Assembly: GCA_029204225.1 (NCBI GenBank)
Contig: MU831868.1
Location: 35,590 to 99,589 of the forward strand
Source of the DNA: Diphasiastrum complanatum
Taxonomy: Eukaryota > Streptophyta > Lycopodiopsida > Lycopodiales > Lycopodiaceae
Direction: 5' to 3'
DNA: 64,000 nt
The position numbers and the translations under genes are program-made. A model generated the notes under the pieces. The model saw only the letters and a list, made by a program, of their open reading frames with translations. It ran no database searches and was not told the origin of the DNA. Of the stretch, positions 47,769 to 62,559 are shown one piece after another; positions within the stretch are counted from its first letter, which is position 1; every line of letters starts with the position of its first letter.

Positions 47769-50700
47769 TTTCATAGCTCTTGGCCTCTCCTGGGTTCCAA
47801 GGCTTAACGTAAAGGAAATCTACTTACTTTGGCCTAAATCCCTTGGTTCGGATCTAACGCATATGATGTTCTTCAGCTAGTAGGAGAGGAAAGAAGGGGA
47901 GACTAGCTATGAAAGAGCATGGAAGCCGTTCTCCTATGCGCAAATACATGGCTCGGCTCATAAGGATGTAATAATATTACTATTGGTAGGATAGAACTAT
48001 CAGGATAGTGGTTAAAATAATGGCCAATTAAGGATTCCTTGCCTTACTACCAAACTTTAAAAGTTTGACCTTTTGTTTGCTGAAATGCTTTTTTGCTTCT
48101 TGTCTCTCACTTGTCACTTCAAGCTAAAATATTTCCACTAGAAAATTTCTTATAAGGGAATCCCTACCAAAGAGCTCATAATCAACTCACTCAACAACAA
48201 GGAGAATATCCCATGTGTGGTAGAGCATATGATAGTGTTTCTCATCGCTCGTGAGGTTGTTGCATGGAAACCTTTTTGGTTTATGAAGTTAGCAATGCAA
48301 ATGCAAATCAACAAGATTCAAGTGCAATACATGTTGCTAGGAGACAATTTCAATAATGGGTGACCTAAGCAAAACTAGCATACTCTCAAACTTGCAATTT
48401 TGTTTTGCAAAGATAGCAAGAATTGCTCTCATCTTTATCTAGCATCAATTCCCTAACATTCTCTTTTGCACATAATCGCCTTTAAGAGAGTTGTATTGTA
48501 AATGGTTGGAAGCTTTGAAGCATGTGAATAAGATATGCTTTTCTTAAACCCGATTGTTCATCTTTCCGAGGAACCATTCTTTCATAATTTTTTATTCAAA
48601 AGTGGTGAATGGTTCTCTTTTACCAAGGCAAAGCACTTTAAAAGTGATGAATTGTTCTCTCTTTCCAAGGTACAACACTTATCGTGGGGAAGATTGCCAT
48701 TTGAATAGATATGTGAATTCATGTGAAACTTACAATTCGACAAACCTTGTTAGATTTTGCAAAATATTTCTTCAATTGAAAATTCTCCTTTCAAGGTCTG
48801 GCCTTGAAAAGTAAAATCGGTCAATGTTTCTATCATTTATGTAACATTGGCTTAAATAATTAACTAGACTAAAAAGATTTAACCAGTTGGGGATCCAACC
48901 ATCAATCAATCTCTTGGCATGCGGTTTTAAAAGAAGGGAGAGCATCTCACTAGTACATCCTAAAGAACAAAGACATAGTCATGAGTTCAAGTTCAAATTT
49001 GTAAGCAGTATATTGAGATTAAACATAATATTCTAATTGTTTGTTTGATTGAACTTCTATGCTCAAGGAGCTACAAAATTTTCACTTTTTCGGTTAGTTG
49101 CTTGATTGTTGGATTGGGTTACATGTGACATTAGATTCTCTTCTCCCAAATTGTTTAGTGCAATTGGAGGGAGTTTATTTTCTACTTTGTTACACCACAA
49201 GCTTTGAAATTGAAAAAATGTCATGATATGTTTATAGTCTTCTATCGTCCTCTAGTACAATGCTTCTCATGTAGCATCTATGAAAAGCATAGGGGTTTGA
49301 GCAACCTATCCTTTGAAGGACTCTTTTAGAAAAAAAAAATGGAAAAAGAAAATGAAAAATGTGGTTACATCTAGCAGTACGTCCATTGTTAAAAGACATT
49401 TTTACCTTGCAAATGATTGGTTAGTAATTGCTTTTGTTATCTAAATCGTCCACGACCTCCCAACGAAGTAAGCTCAATATTTTCTTGTGCAAGTTTCGTC
49501 GCAGACACTGGACTTAAGGCATGGACTTAAGGCCATGTTGCTACTTATAATGCTTAACTCGTTCAAACTATTCTTTAGCATCTATCAGGGTTGATGTATC
49601 TAATTTGGCCTCAATACTTGCTTCACGAGATTCAAACTGCTGGGCACAAAGACTGTTACCACCTGCTCAGTAAAAGTGTCCATTGATTGTAATGCTGGGA
49701 AAAATACAAACTGGCCTATGGATACTGCCAAAACTAGAAAATGCGGGATAATAGGAAACTGACACAGCGAGTAGCACTTGGGTTGTGGTCTATATTCTAT
49801 GTGGTGTGATGTGATGGCAATGTAATTGGTGGTGGTGACCAAGTTTGTTGTGGTGGAACTAGATTGTGCTAGATGATGTCACCGGCATTTGACCAGATAA
49901 CATGCCAAGTAGTAGAGAACCCATAGCAAAAGAACTGCCCAACAAAGAATGCTAAGCAAAGAATTAGAAAATGAGTTCATGTCAAGAATTTTGGTGCTAA
50001 CTTTGTTCTTTGCGGCAATATTTGTTGTATCTCAGCTGGATGCAGTTGAAACTCATAACAGGTGTGAAATGGGGGATCATGGTGGCACATGAAATGCATG
50101 TGGTGATGGTGCGAATTGCAACAAAGATGTATCATGTCATGAAGACGTAGATACAATCTCTTGTGCAGTCTCCTATTGTGTTGATGATGTCGGAGACTAT
50201 GCATTTGAAGATTGTAGGATGTTGGCAATCAAGCTAAGGTCGTTTCTTGATGAGGTCGACATCGGAACTGATAGGTCCTCGGTACTGAAATTAGATCATA
50301 TCAATGAGGAGCCCTCTTGTAGTTATTTTTCTTTCTAAATAAAAGAACATTAAAAGCCCAAGAACTGAGGTACCACAACTTTTATAGCTGAGAGAATAGA
50401 ATAGATTGTATTTGAGTTGCGGTGCAAAGCAATGTTGGCAGACTTATTATTATCATGCAGCGTAAGGGAATATGGGCAATAATCCGCAAGAACATGACAG
50501 ATAAAACCCCAACAATAAAAAGTAAAACAACAAAGTAGCAAATTGCTCACCTAAACTGATATAGAAGCTTTTGACGGGAATAGCCTAATGTCGTTAGCCG
50601 ACAGTGTCAGCGAGGTGATCCTGATAAGAACAGTGAATCATGAATTGGAAAAAAATTACTAGTAGCATAGGGCTTCTATGTTAACTACCAAGAAATGGAA

Positions 50701-51564
50701 AATTTATTCCCATGTTTACAACACTGGGCTGGTACAACTCTACAGTCAGAAAATCAAAAAAAGCTGGAAGAAAATTCAAATGTACAATCACAAGAAATGT
50801 CGTGCACCATCAACCAAAGCAACAAGAATTATATGGTGATAAGATTCTAAGGATGAGAGAATAGAATTGTATTTGCACTTTGTGGTGCGGAGCAATGAAG
50901 AATCGTATCTTGTAACAGGTGGTAATAGACATTAACACACAAGAAGTTGAGCAACTGATGAAAGATAAAGAAGCAACTACACAGAGGAGCACATTGCTCA
51001 CCTAAACTACTATCGAAGTCTATACAATGGAATAGCTTGTAATTTTAGCACTCACACCTACACATAATAGTCAAGAGAGTGGCTTAAATAGTCTTCAAAA
51101 ATCGACGTATATCAGAAGAGTTGAGTCATCCTCAAGTACCTGGAAACAAATTTTACTTTTTTTCTGAATTCACAGCATGGTAATTTCACAAACAGAACTA
51201 CTCTTTTTACAGCCTAGAAAACCCTATTATCCTTTGTGAGAAGATAAATATTCTATGTTCAAGATGTTATTGAACAGAAACAGCCAGTTTTCTTAGCCCA
51301 AGAATTGGAAATCATGACGTAATACATTCCACAGTCTCTGTGAGAGCATGATATCACCAAAACAGCTGTAACTTCGGACTTCTATGAAGTATCAGTCAGC
51401 TCAATTCATGAAATTTTCAGAAGAGCCTGTATGTAAAAAATAAACCTTCAGGCAAACCCATGGCAGCTTTTGCCTGAAGAGCTGCTGTAGGCATAAAAAA
51501 AGTATAACTCTTTTTACAGCTACACTTGAAGAGTCACTCAATGCTCTGACAAAACCTAAACACA
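47769..51564. other. Intergenic region with a diverged duplication
   Basis: No gene recognised. 50,370-50,600 and 50,840-51,050 are diverged direct copies sharing GAGAGAATAGAA, GTATTTG, GGTGC and TTGCTCACCTAAACT. Confidence 0.45.
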
Positions 51565-54500
51565 TCAAGATTCGCCACTATAATCCCCCCTCAGAAACCT
51601 TTCTTCTGGATAATAAATGACTACAACGTAATTTCCACCAAACTTTCTTCCGTTTAAGGCAGCTTTGGCCTTGGCTGCAGCTACCGTGTCAGAGTACTCC
51701 ACAAAGACCTGGAACAAAGAGTTCAAATAGCAAGAATTACGTCAGCTAGAATGCTAATGGTTTAGGGTATAGCAATTACTTCCTTGAATTTGCAATGGAG
51801 AAACTGTAAAAATCCCAAAATGAAAGCACTGAATGTGTCAAGATGTGCACAGACACGTACCTTCCCTACTCCAGGAACTACTTCACCGCTTGGTTTTGGT
51901 CGAGGAATTACAAGATTGACTACTAAGCCTGCAGACATACACAAATACTTGGTGCTCCTTAGATGAAAACAGGCAATGTAGCAAGAACTGAAGATAAAGG
52001 AAAGATCACGTACCGTATTTTCCACATTCACCCCTCATATCCTCTAAAATATCACCATATTCTTCATCATCGTTAAGCTCATCTGCTGACACAACCTGCA
52101 GAAAACAATCAATCATGGTGATAACCCAATTTCCAGCATGAAGCTGTAGCTTTCACATAGTTCATAGAATGCAAAGAGAACAATATGCAATTTGCAAAAA
52201 GCCGTACGGTATTCCACAAACTTGTTACACTTTCAGGATGCCTGCTGTGTTTGGTATTTCTTAGCCTAGCATTGCTAACTTATGTTACCAAGACAACAAA
52301 CAGCATGCTCATCCAGGACAGTTAGTCAATGTCTAGCCTCAAATTCAGGAAAGCCCAGGAAGGTTAGGCTCAAAATGTGGTGGACACTGGGATCAATTAT
52401 ATTCAGGTGTGGCAACCACAAATCAGCTAGTGGATACCTTGACATGTGGGAGCAGTTGTACTAGCAGGTACTTGGGGCATGTGCCCTTAGACTATGACTG
52501 CATAGGAAGTACTCGTAGAATCAATTTTGTGATTGAAAACAGTTGGGAGCTCAATGGATGACAACCCGTAGTGATCCCCCCAGGACTAAGCCAGGAATCT
52601 CCTTGTGGGTCACACAGTGTCATATTATCTAGTTGGTCAGTGAATTCTAATGTCCATTATTCTAGTCATTCTGAAATCTTACATGATATTGTGGGAGAGA
52701 TGATTTTTCACATTCGCAGCAACATCAGATACAGACATGTGCAGTAAGGAGATCAAGAGTTGGATGGACATTGAGCCCATGACGACTAGAAAGCATCGTA
52801 GGCATGACAGGGAAGCAGTTCCATTGATTTACTATTTCTAAAATTCAAATTTTTCATATCTAAAGAGTTCTTTCCAACTTTTAAAATTCAAACTTTTCAT
52901 ATTTAAATAGTTCTTTCCAACATTCCTTCATTCTAATCTGCAACAGTCTTGCTGAAAAGAAGAGGATTAAGATTATTGGAGAAGTTTGTCACTGTACCTC
53001 AGCCAGTCTTTTGGTCAGTTTTTGGAAATCAAATTCTGACACTCCTGATTGTTGAGATCAAACCACTGTCCTGTGGGATGAACAGATTTTGGAACCAACC
53101 ATGTACTATATAGAGCTGATAGGAGATGGCATTCATAGGGTCCTTAAATTTTGGAGCTAGCTGCGTTGGTGGCCAACACATCAAGAGTTGGGTGGAAGTA
53201 AGGACTAGGATCCTTAGTTGAATGGTGGTAGACACGGACTCCACACCAGTATAGCATGTATGCCACATAAGTGCCATGTGGGTCATGCATTGTGCAACTC
53301 ACAAAATATGTGGAGTAGGAGGTGTCTGTCCCAGGGCCCAGGGCCAGTAAGATAATTGCCTTAAGCTATAAAAACATGTTGATCTGTAAATGGGCACACT
53401 ACAACAGTGTCCTTAAGCTTGCAAGATTTGTACGTGTAACCTTTGTGTGTGAAAAAGATATCTGAATTGCCATCTCTGTGAGACTTTATTCAAATGAGAA
53501 AAATAATTGATAATCTGGACATATATGTTTGGATATTTCATTGCATTGACCAAGAATAAAAAATCATTAAAATTCTTGAGAATGTCTTTAAGTCATTGAT
53601 TTTTGCTCAGCGGTCCCTCTGGGTAAAGTATATAAGCAATATGTTGATTCATTGATACCAAGAAAAAAACTCTAAACAAAGATAATTAAAACAGCTTTTT
53701 TGAGGAGAGTAAACCGACATCGTTACTTTTCCCATAGCCTTTTTACAAAGAGCACAGAAGTTCTAAACTTCACCATCAATGTCAACGAAAGAGAAGAGTC
53801 CAGGTGTAGAAGGCTTTCCCTTGCTTGAAAATCAGACAAATAATGTCAGTCTATGCCACTCTTAAGTCCTTGAAAAAATGTGGTCAATCCGAAGCTAACC
53901 TGGTTTAAATAGCTTAGTGCTAGGAAGAGTGAGTCTGTGTCTAACCTTGAGATAGAAAGACTTGCGAAAGTTAGTTCATGACTAGACTCTAGGTCAATGT
54001 TGTATGAGTAATTTTTTTTTTGTACACCCTGCTGTTATCAATAAGAGTATCTATAACCTAAACGGCCAGTTACCAAAATTTCTAATACCCACCGAGACTG
54101 ATACCCGGCAAATTTCTGAGTTGGTGAAGATTGATAACCGGCAGTTTTTTTTTTTTAAGTTATTGTTGACAGCTTGGATTACCTTTCATTGTTTTTGCAT
54201 GCTATTTTTTTTGTGCATGTACTGATAACCCAGATTTTAATTTCATTGAGCTCACTAGTTCAAATTCTGAATTCTTGCGCTCTGACTTTTTTCACATGTA
54301 ATGATTGAGCTCACTAGTTTCAATTTTGAACTTTTGCATGTTTTTTTGGCACATGTGTTGATAACCGGAATTAATAACCAACAAAGAATTCAAGTATCAA
54401 ATCGCCTTAGATTGATACCCCTTACAGTTTACTATATATAACCGTCGGTTCAATTAGCTTAAATACCCTGAGCTATTGAGAACTACCTGTTTAGATTATA

Positions 54501-57500
54501 TTTCATGAATTGATAACAAGACGGGTATCGAGAACCCTAACATATGGGAACCACCGGGTATTTAACTAACTCCTCATCCTCCCAGTTGTCCTTTAAGTAC
54601 CCTTGAGCCCTAGACCAGTGGTGTGTGGAACATGGCAGTGGCAGAGGCTATATAAACAAAGAGCATCACGTTCAAATATTCACACATGGCAGTGACAGCT
54701 CTAAAAAAACACACAGCTCAAGCTATTGGGTGAGGCCGGTGAATCTAGACTGGCAACTGCGATGGGCCTTGATGGTATGGGGACGCAAACACACTATGGG
54801 ATTGATCTCTAGTCAAAATAGACTCTTAGGCTTAAGGGTGAGCTCAGATTAGCTCTACAGATGGGCATATCCAACCCTCATATTTTTTTGAGGTAAATCT
54901 GGATCCATCTCAGATTAAATTCTGAGAAAAAATCACAGCTTACTAAAAGCAATAATTCATACAACACAAGTCAAAGAAAACCGGTTCAAAGGCATGATAT
55001 ACAAGAGGTTATGAAAAGTACAGTGCATTTGATTCATTATGTTACAATATCACAGAAAGGTAGACCACATGAATTGATTTTTCAAAGCAATGCCTTGACC
55101 CTCTGGACAATGCATTTTTGCATATACTCTCTGACAAGTGAGAGAATGCAATTTAACAAAATCTATTTAGATGCATTTGTGAGGCATACAATCCTCGTAA
55201 AGTCTTTCTAAGGAAACACAACCCTCACAAGCTGTTGGACTGATTTCCCAATTGCTATTGACCAATTTTGACCGATTTCCTGAGAGTGTACCTTCAGAAG
55301 CAAGCAAAATAAGTAGCTTGATACTTCTTAGATTGAATTACAAACCAGAATTCATCACGTTTGACACCGTCTCGGATCTACAGGGCTTTCAAATGACTTA
55401 ACTCCTCAAGGCATGAAAGCATATAAGAATAAAAGTAGAGCTTCAGCTTGCAAGAACTTTCTTCTTCATACTAGGACTTTGGTTAATATGAAAGGTATCT
55501 CTTCAACAATAAATTCAATATAATAAAGGAGAACCCTAGGTATGGATGAACTCTTGTAGATAATATTGCAAAAGCTATATTTGACACTGAACAACTAGGA
55601 TCGGCAGGTTGTCTATCATAAAAATGGTAGATGGCAGAGGTGATGCTCATGTTATTTTAATATGACAGCCAATGCTACAACAAGGGAATCGGACGTGTAT
55701 CAGAAATCCAAGTGCATCTCATCTTATCCCAAATGTGTTGCCTATGGCCCTAACTTCTATTTGAGATTTCTTGTGAATCTGTTCTTAAAAAAAAAAACAT
55801 TGGAATGAAGGAATGACTGAAGAAAATGAATGCATGGAGCAGCAGCATTTGAATGAACCTGTGCAAGGCAAAGAACCTTTGTGGGTGATTCAGCAGCAGG
55901 AGAAAAGCCATTAGCCATGCCTGGAATCATGCCAGGCATCATCCCAGGAAGACCTGCCATGAATGGTGACAATCCAGTCATACCCAAAGGACTGGCACCA
56001 GGAGTTTGCAGGGCAAGTTTCTGCAGCCAAACAAAAATTTGCCCTTGTCAGCACATATGCACACCTCACATCTTTAAAGACAAATTTCAACAGCCTAGCT
56101 CAAAAAGCACTAAGATGAAATTTAATAGCACCAACATTGATATGTACCTGTATAGCTATTTGATGTTGAGCCTGCACCATTACATTTGTTTGATCGGGCT
56201 TGGGCTGGCCACTGCACAAACTATGTATCAGGTCAATTCAAAGCTTTCAAGGTGACAGCTTACAGCCAAATCAGGCCATGTAAGTCATGCAAAGGTACAG
56301 GTCATAAAGTATGATTAACCACACTTCTAAGAAGCGGAATTGTATATAAAATTGCCAAGGATCATTAACTGAACAGAGTGTGTCGATACATTCCAAAAGT
56401 AGGTTTGACAAAAACCAGCACACTGTAACCTACCTAGCTGTGGCACGGCGAACTGTCAGGGTCTTATCACCCATTTTCAAACCATTCAGAGCAGCACATG
56501 CAACATCTGTGACAGCGGGATCCTACAACAATGCCAACAAACTGAAATGTATCCTTGTGGCCATCTCTGTTCAATATGAAATTCATGTAAAAGAAAACCA
56601 AAGTGAAGGCAGTTTGCATATTGGCTTAAAAGTAACAGCATTTCATGCAAGATAATTTACACAGCTGATGTGCTTAGCCCGTCCAATCATAAACCAGCAA
56701 AATAGACACTACCATGTAAGACTTAAACACCAAAACACCATTGGACTAGAATCAACAGGCTTCAAACAAAAGAGCACCATTTAGAAGAGATTTTAAATAA
56801 AGTGATCAGATTCTGACACAGACATGGTATACACAGAATCCGTATCCTTTTGAATTTCCTGTATCTCGATCTTTGACAAGGTCAAAGCCCCGCAGTTGTC
56901 TGAATCCAAAAGTAATCATACGAAATAAGTCCAATCTTGTATTAAAAAGCTAGCCAAGACCTACAATAAACATGTAAGAAATTCCGTTTGAAATATGCCC
57001 AAGAACATGCAGTAATTTCTGGAAAATATCACCGAAATAGCCAAGCAAACACTTACCCAAATGATTCAAGTAACTCTTTGATTTGTGCCTCAGTCAAATA
57101 GTAGGGTAGTCCACCAACAAAGACACGATCTGGTCCATCAGCTCCTGCCGCTGCACATCTGCGAAGGCATTGAGGACTTAATTTCAATTGAAGACACAGC
57201 TTGCTACAACCAGAAGCTCTTACATCAACTTCAGGCATCCAAATAGGCCTGTATCCTCTGGCAAGCCCCTCAATGGACATTTGAAATGGTCCCTTGGTAA
57301 AGAGGACATCTGAAAGGTACACTAATAAACATTCTAAAAGGTCCCTCGATGGACATTCGAAAGGTCAAGTGTACACTTTGACAAGTCCCTCAATGGACAT
57401 AAAGGTCCCTTAGTAAACATTTTCAAAGGTTCCTCAGAGGACATAAAAGGTCCTTCAAGAAAGTGGACATCTAAAAGGTCCACCAATAGACAAGTGACAG

Positions 57501-60500
57501 CTCCCTCAATGGACATCTGAAAGCATCCCCCAATAGACATATGAAAGGCCCTTTACGAACACAGTAAAGAAGCTAACCCTAGGTGGACCATATAGAACAA
57601 ACTTTGAAAGAACGCTCAGGAGTGAACAATCAACCTGACCACAAGACAAGTGATCTGCTTTCAAATTGATAAGTTGTTCAATGTTCATTGATTGCCTATC
57701 TTATGAGGTTAGAATGATTTTACCCGCCATGCTTTGATAAATAAGCAAGCCCTCAAAAAGCACAAAAAACTTCGCAAAGCTGGATATTGATGTTTGTTAG
57801 AAAACAATTATCACCTCATACATTGTTGAGCAATGTTCAATGTTGAACAATAGAAAGAAATCTATATATAACTTACCCTGGAGTTAGACCAACTGCAGCA
57901 AGATTTAGATGAGGACTAGGTTGGCTTGGCCCCAAAGTGGCAGCCATGGATGGGTTATAATCACTTGGTCTCCTTACTCGCACTTGAACACCCTGGAAAG
58001 GAAAAGGCAACCAAAACCACAAGCTTATTTGCCAAATCAGACAAACAGGATAAACCTTTTAGCATAGCTTCAAATCTCTTTCTTAATTTGTTAATAACAA
58101 GACCATAAACGTTCAAAGCACATTCCTCCAAGATTTGGGCTTTACCTCAAACATGATACCATCAAGAGCCATAGCGTTACTAGCTTCTTCAACAGTGCGC
58201 ATTTCAACGAATGCAAACTTTTTTTCATGATTGATGTAAACATTAACGACTGCATCCCCTGTAACATTTATCTCAAAAAGTCAATCTTGAGAATAAACCA
58301 AGATACTCACCAGCTTAGAAACAAATTAGCAAATTCATTTAGTACCTGGACCAGCAGTATTTCCTCCAATCGCAGCCATCACCTGGCTAAAATAAGTAGC
58401 AATTGTCTGCCAATGCAGTCGGATGGAATATCAGATAACACTCACTCAGGATGTAATATGACTCAAAACATAATAAACTAAGAAATGATTCCCCATGATT
58501 CTGCAGGTATATCTACTTGTACCCACATAACCTGTACTTATAGTATTTCACAATAATTAAGTCACATGTATTGATTCTAGTCACATGTACTGACTCTTGG
58601 TGAAAGTCAATGTAGACATTATCGTATCTTCATTTATTAACAAAAGATCCCAAGTATGTGCTTATCCAAATAACAGTGCGTTGAGGTGCTGTCATGATCT
58701 GAGTTGATAAGTTGTTATGATCTGACTACTAAGTAGCATCTATATACAATTTTCTGCAGATTGAAAAGGGATTAGGTAGACTTTATCCAACATCTATCTG
58801 TTTTGCCACTTCCCCAATTTTAAACCTTCTTCAAATACATTCTCTCCTTAGCCATGTGTATCAATCTGTCTCAATTTCACTCTATCTAGGCTCAGTCTTA
58901 CTGCCATTAGCTCATGTGATGAAACAACACTTTCTGGTTTCCCACACCCCTTTGTGAATTCTCCTTTCTCGTGTCCAAGGAACTGCATTTGCATTTAGTA
59001 CAATTCTATGTAAGTAGGTGATTTTGTAGCTTCCCTTGTTTCTTCTCAGGAGTCTTTAATGAGGAGAGTGCCCTAGAGTACCAAAAATGCCCTCACAAAC
59101 TTCAGCCTCCAACATTCTATGCTCAATATTCCCTTGCTAAGATCAATAACAATGTCAGCTTGACAAAGAGTCCTCTCCCACATAGTCAGAAGTTGATTAT
59201 GGTAGATTCTTTTTATGAAAGTTCGAATCATATTACTGCAAACCAAAAAAAAATTGAATGTGGGGAAAAAAAAACTTTTCATAAAAAGGGTTTAGAAATT
59301 AGGTTTGGAAAATTCCAAAATCACGACTTCTTGTGCCTAAAGATCATCTATTCATTATTTCAATTTTTTCACTTAGCTAACAATACCATCATGCTAAGCA
59401 GTATTACCTGCTCATTTGCTAGAGGAGGAAGCCCACCTACATATACACGCCGAGCATGCCTAGTGGCCTGAAATCATCATGAAATTGCAAACCACAATTA
59501 TGAATTCAAGCAACTTTGCAGAAGAACACCATGGCTACTAGCTTAACTGATGAAAGAAGAAATAGTGGTCTTTGAATATGATTGAAGTGGCATAAAGGAT
59601 ACATAATTTTGATCTTCAATACAAAGCAGCAAGTCAGGGTACATCAGAATTTACTAACCTGTTGTGTCATTGCTTGTGCAGGCATTACTGGAAGGCCTGT
59701 GAACTGCAATTAAAGCAACCAATCAGGAGACCAGAGCCATGTAGCGACAACTAGGGTTAGCGAAATTCAAAACTAAACCCATTAAACCCATGTGATGTGA
59801 AGGATGCTTTTATCCCATGAATGAACAGTACAACTAAAGGAACCTACTTAGACAGCTGGCTGCCAAAATCTCATTGCTGTAATTCACAATTGGGGGAGGA
59901 AGGGAGGGGGAAATGATGGAGAAACGAGCATTTCCCGAACGATGAGGGCCAGGATTAGGAACGTTTCAGACAAAAATTATTATTGAAAATGGAAAGCAGC
60001 CATAACGACGGGGGGAGGGGGGGAGAGAGAACCTGTGCACCTCCAAAAGGAAACATCCCCGGAAACACTCCAGACACTGATGCAGCTAGCCCTGGCAATT
60101 GACCTGAGAGGAAATCATGTATCAAAATGTTAAAAAAAAGTAGCTGACACAAGAGAAATTAAAACTTGCCCATGCCAATGAATCTCCCAATAAGCATACG
60201 CGATAGTCAACTCAATCGATTTGAACTCATCAAAATTGCAGAGGACCTTGTAAAACTGCAGTGCCTGGAGGTGCCATGTCGAACCCGCTCATTCGTTTGC
60301 TGCTACACGAAAATTCTTAGAACCATGAAAAATGTAGCTAGTAAAAATTAAACTCACAAATTTTTAGTAAACTTGAGACATCCAAGCACAGCATATTCCA
60401 GCTAAGAAAACTTTAGACAAGGGTATAAAAGCTCCTTTCTTTGACATGAGAAAACAGCCTTACCTTTTGCGGTCTCGAGACCTTGATCGAGAACGAGATC

Positions 60501-61144
60501 GTGATCTTGAATAATCACGAGAGCGTCCCCTGGAATGGGACCGACGTCTATGCCTCCTGTCTCGATCACGATCATAATCACGATTGCCCCTACAAAATAG
60601 CATAAGTCTATAAACAAAGGCAATGTATGACCCATAGGAGAACCAGATCTGTTGAGCAAAAGCTGCACTCAAATGTGAACTCAAGACTATGAAACACACC
60701 TACATAATCTCTCTAGACAAAACGCCACATCGGCTCTTCCATTTTCATGCAGTCATGCCAATTCCCATCAAAAACAGGAAGTTCTTTTTATATTTTGTGA
60801 AAATGTACTAGTGCTTTAATGCTTTGCAAAATAAAAGTACACATTTTTTTCATTGTAAAAAGTCAATATGTTACATCATAGACATTCAATGCTGTTTGCT
60901 TGTAGTCTTGATATATGTCACTACAAAAAAGAAAGATGCATCATTCACATTGATGTAAGTGGAAATTCTAAAAAAGTCGAAGATGTGCTAACCTGTCTCG
61001 ATCATGGCTCCTGTGACGCTCTCGATCACGATCCCTATCACTTCTTTCTCTATCCCTGCCACGATCTCTTTCATCCCTATGATGGCGTTCTCGATCCCTG
61101 TCACGTATCTTCATCCTCTCTCTATCAAATTCTCGATGAGAACG
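51565..61144 (-). CDS. U2AF65: U2 snRNP auxiliary factor large subunit (U2AF65), 5' end missing
   Basis: U2AF65 binds the polypyrimidine tract at 3' splice sites and recruits U2 snRNP. Seventeen exons join in frame to 527 residues with GT-AG borders: 60993-61144, 60464-60589, 60247-60299, 60033-60103, 59659-59703, 59408-59467, 58346-58406, 58146-58258, 57877-57992, 57057-57158, 56824-56899, 56434-56522, 56148-56211, 55859-56020, 52014-52095, 51861-51928, 51565-51708. The first three encode an RS/RD-rich domain ending 'KSKRMSGFDMAPP'. RRM1 starts 'RRVYVGGLPP', RRM2 'DRVFVGGLPYYL', and the C-terminal UHM 'TKVLCLAQVVSADEL', ending 'GGNYVVVIYYPEERFLRGDYSGES'. All exon phases fit and no stop occurs, so the gene should be functional. 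The exon with the start codon was not found; it lies beyond 61,144, perhaps past the LINE. One intron (52,096-55,858) is 3.8 kb. Confidence 0.95.
54004..54570 (+). repeat. Repetitive insert in the large U2AF65 intron
   Basis: 'TTGATAACCGG'-like phrases recur. A segment with GAGCTCACTAGTT is present twice (about 54,249 and 54,307). Probably a transposon remnant; class unknown. Confidence 0.4.
57268..57552 (+). repeat. Minisatellite in a U2AF65 intron
   Basis: A degenerate unit of roughly 35 bp built on TCCCTCAATGGACATNTGAAAGG recurs about eight times next to exon 57,057-57,158, on its 5' side. Confidence 0.75.
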
Positions 61145-61830
61145 CTGCACACTATTTCATATCAGCTCTCATTGTCTCTTTTTAGGCAGTATGATTGTAC
61201 ATTAAGTGTTTTAACAAGATCAAAAATATGGGCCCAGATCAGACACAAATCAGCTCCTTTACGAAGTGATACAAGCAACGATATAATAGGAATATTTCAG
61301 GAGGGAACCATCTGACTGGGCATATGGATATAGGATGCTAAAGACCTTTCAGAGAGAAAGGAGTCTACAAGACAATTGGTACATCAAAAAAACGTCAAAG
61401 ACCATGGCAAGAACCAAAAGGAAAATAGCTTTTTAAGGGAAAGAAATGAGCCCTAAGATTATTTATAAGCACAGATATTTAATGCAGCAATCTGAAAGGC
61501 AGCCTGTTGGCAAAGGACAAGATATGTAAGGTGTGCAACAGCAAGTAGCCGGAAAATGAGGAGCACATGATCTTTCAGCACTGCAATTATGAAAACCTTA
61601 TAAAACTATATGATTTCCACATATTGAGGATCAACAGCCTTCATACCATCTATGAACAGACAATTAAAAGTGTGAAACCTCCTAAATCGATTTACTTGAC
61701 TATAGATAAAATTTCTACAAGATTCATGTATCCAGTGTAAAATATGAAGAGCAACTATACATAGCTGCATGGGTAGCATCTCTCTCTCTCTCTCTCTCTC
61801 TCTGTTCCTCCATCTCGTGGTGATGGCCAC
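61145..61830. other. Upstream U2AF65 intron or flank with (CT)n
   Basis: A short CT run lies at about 61,779-61,802. No further U2AF65 exon was recognised. Confidence 0.4.
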
Positions 61831-61834
61831 CTAG

Positions 61835-62340
61835 ATGCTCCATCTCTCCCTCGATATGGCTCCACGTAAGAGGGGGGGAGCTATCTCTCCACGCTCCCCA
61901 CCTCGCTCCAATGATTCTGGCACTTCACCTGTCTCCATCGCCCACACACCTGAGTTGGGCACTTCCATCTCCTCCATCGCTGCTTCAAACCCTGCCTCCA
62001 GCAAATCTGCCTCCAGCGCCTCCATCGCTGCTTCAGACCCTGCTTCCATCGCTCAGGAATCTGCCTCCAGCGTTGTTTCTAGCATTTCCATCGCTAGCAC
62101 ATCTGTCTCCAGCCCCCACATCGTGAACAGTACAGCTGTTGCCAACATGAACCGTTGGTTTCAACACTGTTCTCGGCAATGCTCCTACCTCCAGCGATGT
62201 CTCTGCTTCCACCTCTGCCTCCAGCGACGATGAAAACTCCAGTGCTGCTGGGGATGCCTCCATTGCTCCTGCAGTTGACTCCATCGTTGGGGGGACAGTC
62301 ATCCCTTCGGTTCCTTCGTCGTCTGTTGCCTACCTTGTAG
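61835..62340 (+). other. Ser/Ala-rich open frame with internal repeats
   Basis: The plus strand encodes 'MAPRKRGGAISPRSPPRS' and then repeats of 'SIAAS-PAS' from a CTCCATCGCTGCTTC-type unit. It precedes a LINE in the same orientation and could be that element's 5' part or ORF1. The opposite strand is also open (Glu/Ala-rich). Not assignable. Confidence 0.35.
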
Positions 62341-62396
62341 GAAATAGAAGCCTAAGGATCCAGAATCTTAACTATTCAATCACTCAAAGCATTCTC

Positions 62397-62400
<4 letters not shown>

Positions 62401-62432
<32 letters not shown>
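62401..62432 (+). repeat. (GA)16 microsatellite
   Basis: A 32-bp GA run between the Ser-rich frame and the LINE coding region. Confidence 0.9.
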
Positions 62433-62436
<4 letters not shown>

Positions 62437-62559
62437 TAGAAACCCTCTTGTAGAAACTCGTGGACAACCAAGGAGAATAGTCAGTATTGCTTACAAAAGT
62501 GTCACATACAAATGGGATGCACACATATATATAGTCCAAGATGACTATCTAACTTCATG

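Noticed and set aside
55881-56255. Plus-strand frame over U2AF65 exons
   Set aside because: Antisense of the Met/Pro/Gly-rich linker exon; the minus strand has correct splice sites and RRM homology.
60402-60668. Alternative minus-strand frame over the RS exon
   Set aside because: Crosses the donor and acceptor sites of exon 60,464-60,589 and lacks RS repeats in that frame.
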